Translations under genes and position numbers: made by a program | Shown: positions 4,745 to 6,184 of the stretch, one piece after another | Layout: each line of letters starts with the position of its first letter | Numbering within the stretch: the first letter of the stretch is position 1 | Assembly (NCBI GenBank): GCA_026193155.1 | Contig: JAPHSI010000133.1 | Coordinates: 1 to 6,184 of the forward strand | DNA length: 6,184 nucleotides | From: Sulfurimonadaceae bacterium | Lineage (GTDB): Bacteria > Campylobacterota > Campylobacteria > Campylobacterales > Sulfurimonadaceae | Direction of reading: 5' to 3' | Notes under the pieces: model-generated | The model's input: the letters and a program-made list of their open reading frames with translations, nothing else | The model's database searches: none | What the model was told of the DNA's origin: nothing

Positions 4745-6074
4745 TACAATAGCTGCCGTTGCAACAGCAAACGGTATAGGTTCAATAGCCATCATCCGCA
4801 TAAGCGGTGAAGAGGCTTTGAACATAGCTAAAAAACTTACCCACAAAGAAGACTTTACTCCAAGATATGCCTCTTTAACAAATATCTACAATAAAGAAAA
4901 TGAACTTATAGATGAATCTATAGTTATCTATTTTCAAGCACCTTTTTCATTTACTGCCGAAGATGTAGTAGAGATACAATGTCACGGCGGTTTTATAGTA
5001 GCCCAGTCAATTTTAAAAGCCGTTCTTACTCACGGAGCTCGTCTTGCTGAAGCAGGCGAGTTCTCAAAACGTGCATTTTTTAACGGCAGAATTGATTTGA
5101 GTGAAGCAGAAGCCATAGCTCAACTTATAGAAGCAAAAAGTGAAGATGCAGCTAAGATACTTGCTAAGCAAATGAAGGGCTCTCTTAAAGAGTATATAGA
5201 AGAGATACGTGATGAGATTATACACATACTTGCATACTCTGAGGTTAGCATCGACTATGCAGAGGAAGATTTGCCGGAAGATTTGATAGCGCAGATAAAA
5301 GATAAACTAACCTCTTTAAAAACCTCACTATCAAAAACACTATCTGCAAGTAAAAGTCGTGAAGGTCTGATGCAAGGTTTTCGCGTGGCTATAGTAGGTA
5401 AGCCAAATGTCGGTAAAAGCTCACTTCTAAATTCACTTCTTTCTTATGAGCGGGCTATAGTAAGTGACATCGCTGGTACAACCCGTGATACGGTAGAAGA
5501 GCAGTTAAAGATAGGTACACACCTAATCCGCATAGTCGATACCGCAGGTATCCGCGAAGCAGATGACGAGATAGAACGCATAGGTATTGAGCGTTCTTTG
5601 GAAGCGATAGAATCAAGTGATATAGTTGTAGCTCTTTTTGATAACTCGCGTGAGATAGATGCAGAAGATGAGTCAATGATAAACCTGATAGAGACTCACT
5701 CGGAAGATAAAAAAGTTATATATGTTAAAAACAAAATAGACCTAGATGCTAAGTTTCCACAAGAGAGAATCAACTTTGATTTGGAGTTAAATACAAAAAG
5801 CGGAGTTGAAGAGTTGGTTGAGTTGTTAAAGTCTTATATGGACACAACAAACTCATCTGATGAGATGATGTTGATCTCTCATCGTCAAATCTCTGCAGTT
5901 GAAAATACAATGGCTAATATAGATGAAGCTTTTATACCTCTTGAAGACCAAGAATTAGAAATATTTTCCTTTCATCTAAATGAAGCTGTAAAAGAGATGG
6001 CAAGTATAACAAGACCTTACGAGAATGATGAGATGCTAGATAAGATGTTTGGCTCTTTTTGTCTAGGTAAATAA
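4725..6074 (+). CDS. mnmE: tRNA uridine-5-carboxymethylaminomethyl(34) synthesis GTPase MnmE
   Basis: MnmE (TrmE, ThdF) works with MnmG (not in this window) to modify U34 of certain tRNAs, using GTP and a folate one-carbon unit. The 449 residues cover the whole family. The N-terminal folate-binding domain (about 1-118) contains DTIAAVAT, IAIIRISGEEAL, DVVEIQCHGG and EAGEFSKRAFFNGRIDL. A helical region then flanks the inserted G domain (about 215-370), which has G1 GKPNVGKSS (225-233), G2 DIAGTTRDT (248-256), G3 DTAG (272-275), G4 NKID (336-339) and a G5-like NTKSG (356-360). The protein ends in FCLGK with the conserved cysteine C446 of the CxGK motif. All key residues are present. The ATG lies within the end of jag (20-nt overlap) with no clear ribosome-binding site, yet the N-terminus MITTTTDTIAAVAT fits the family well, so coupled translation is likely. 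Confidence 0.98.
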   Translation: MITTTTDTIAAVATANGIGSIAIIRISGEEALNIAKKLTHKEDFTPRYASLTNIYNKENELIDESIVIYFQAPFSFTAEDVVEIQCHGGFIVAQSILKAVLTHGARLAEAGEFSKRAFFNGRIDLSEAEAIAQLIEAKSEDAAKILAKQMKGSLKEYIEEIRDEIIHILAYSEVSIDYAEEDLPEDLIAQIKDKLTSLKTSLSKTLSASKSREGLMQGFRVAIVGKPNVGKSSLLNSLLSYERAIVSDIAGTTRDTVEEQLKIGTHLIRIVDTAGIREADDEIERIGIERSLEAIESSDIVVALFDNSREIDAEDESMINLIETHSEDKKVIYVKNKIDLDAKFPQERINFDLELNTKSGVEELVELLKSYMDTTNSSDEMMLISHRQISAVENTMANIDEAFIPLEDQELEIFSFHLNEAVKEMASITRPYENDEMLDKMFGSFCLGK

Positions 6075-6184
6075 TGAAGTACCTTGCAATCGATTTAGGT
6101 CTTAAGCGTATAGGACTTGCATATTCAGCCCATGCAGATATAGTAACTCCATTTCCTGCCATCATAAGAAAAAACCGTAATCAA
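6074..6184 (+). CDS. ruvX: RuvX/YqgF RNase H-like protein, first 37 residues, cut by window edge
   Basis: The frame opens MKYLAIDLGLKRIGLAYS, the typical start of the YqgF/RuvX family, with the metal-binding aspartate D7 in the pattern D-x-G-x-K-R-x-G, followed by IVTPFPAIIR, the usual second block. Family members are annotated as putative Holliday-junction resolvases and in E. coli have been linked to 16S rRNA 5'-end processing. They are about 125-150 residues long, so most of this one lies beyond the window. The ATG shares one base with the mnmE stop (TAATG), and AGGT (6065-6068) gives a ribosome-binding site 5 nt upstream. It continues the operon. Confidence 0.92.
   Translation, partial: MKYLAIDLGLKRIGLAYSAHADIVTPFPAIIRKNRNQ

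Noticed and set aside
5455..5676. 73-codon minus-strand frame within mnmE
   Set aside because: It is opposite the intact G domain of MnmE and has no protein-like features of its own.
5932..6165. 77-codon minus-strand frame across the mnmE/ruvX junction
   Set aside because: Both genes on the plus strand are well supported; this frame is a shadow.

Overview
The window is a chromosomal, low-GC, housekeeping region of a Campylobacterota (former Epsilonproteobacteria) bacterium. Sulfurimonas or a close relative is my best guess. The basis is the gene order rpmH-rnpA-yidD-yidC-jag-mnmE, which is also found in Helicobacter pylori, together with the class-typical form of YidD and Jag and promoters that show a TATAAT-like -10 box behind a T-rich tract with no recognisable -35. 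The genus is inferred from protein resemblance only.

Layout. Two genes read leftward: the N-terminal half of prs (PRPP synthase, 1-432, cut by the window edge) and an unrecognised 277-residue protein (503-1336) that looks like an outer-membrane beta-barrel. An 86-bp divergent intergenic region follows, with promoter candidates for both directions. From 1424 to the right edge a single tightly packed operon reads rightward: rpmH (L34), rnpA (RNase P protein), yidD, yidC, jag (KH-domain protein), mnmE (tRNA-modifying GTPase) and the first 37 codons of ruvX/yqgF. All junctions overlap except yidD/yidC (8-nt gap). No gene-free stretch exceeds 300 bases. No RNA gene, mobile element or CRISPR array was seen.

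How it works together. The operon joins ribosome and tRNA production (L34, RNase P protein, MnmE) to membrane-protein insertion (YidC with its helper YidD) and to the RNA-binding protein Jag. This is a conserved bacterial grouping. It usually lies next to dnaA/oriC in other phyla, but here an envelope-protein gene sits upstream instead.

I found no new system. The most notable points are as follows. The rnpA frame has no ATG, GTG or TTG start at all, so it must begin at ATT, ATC or CTG, overlapping or just after rpmH. The Jag protein has a long basic-then-acidic linker and lacks the R3H signature. An uncharacterised barrel protein is transcribed divergently from the ribosomal operon, with -10 boxes only 2 bp apart.
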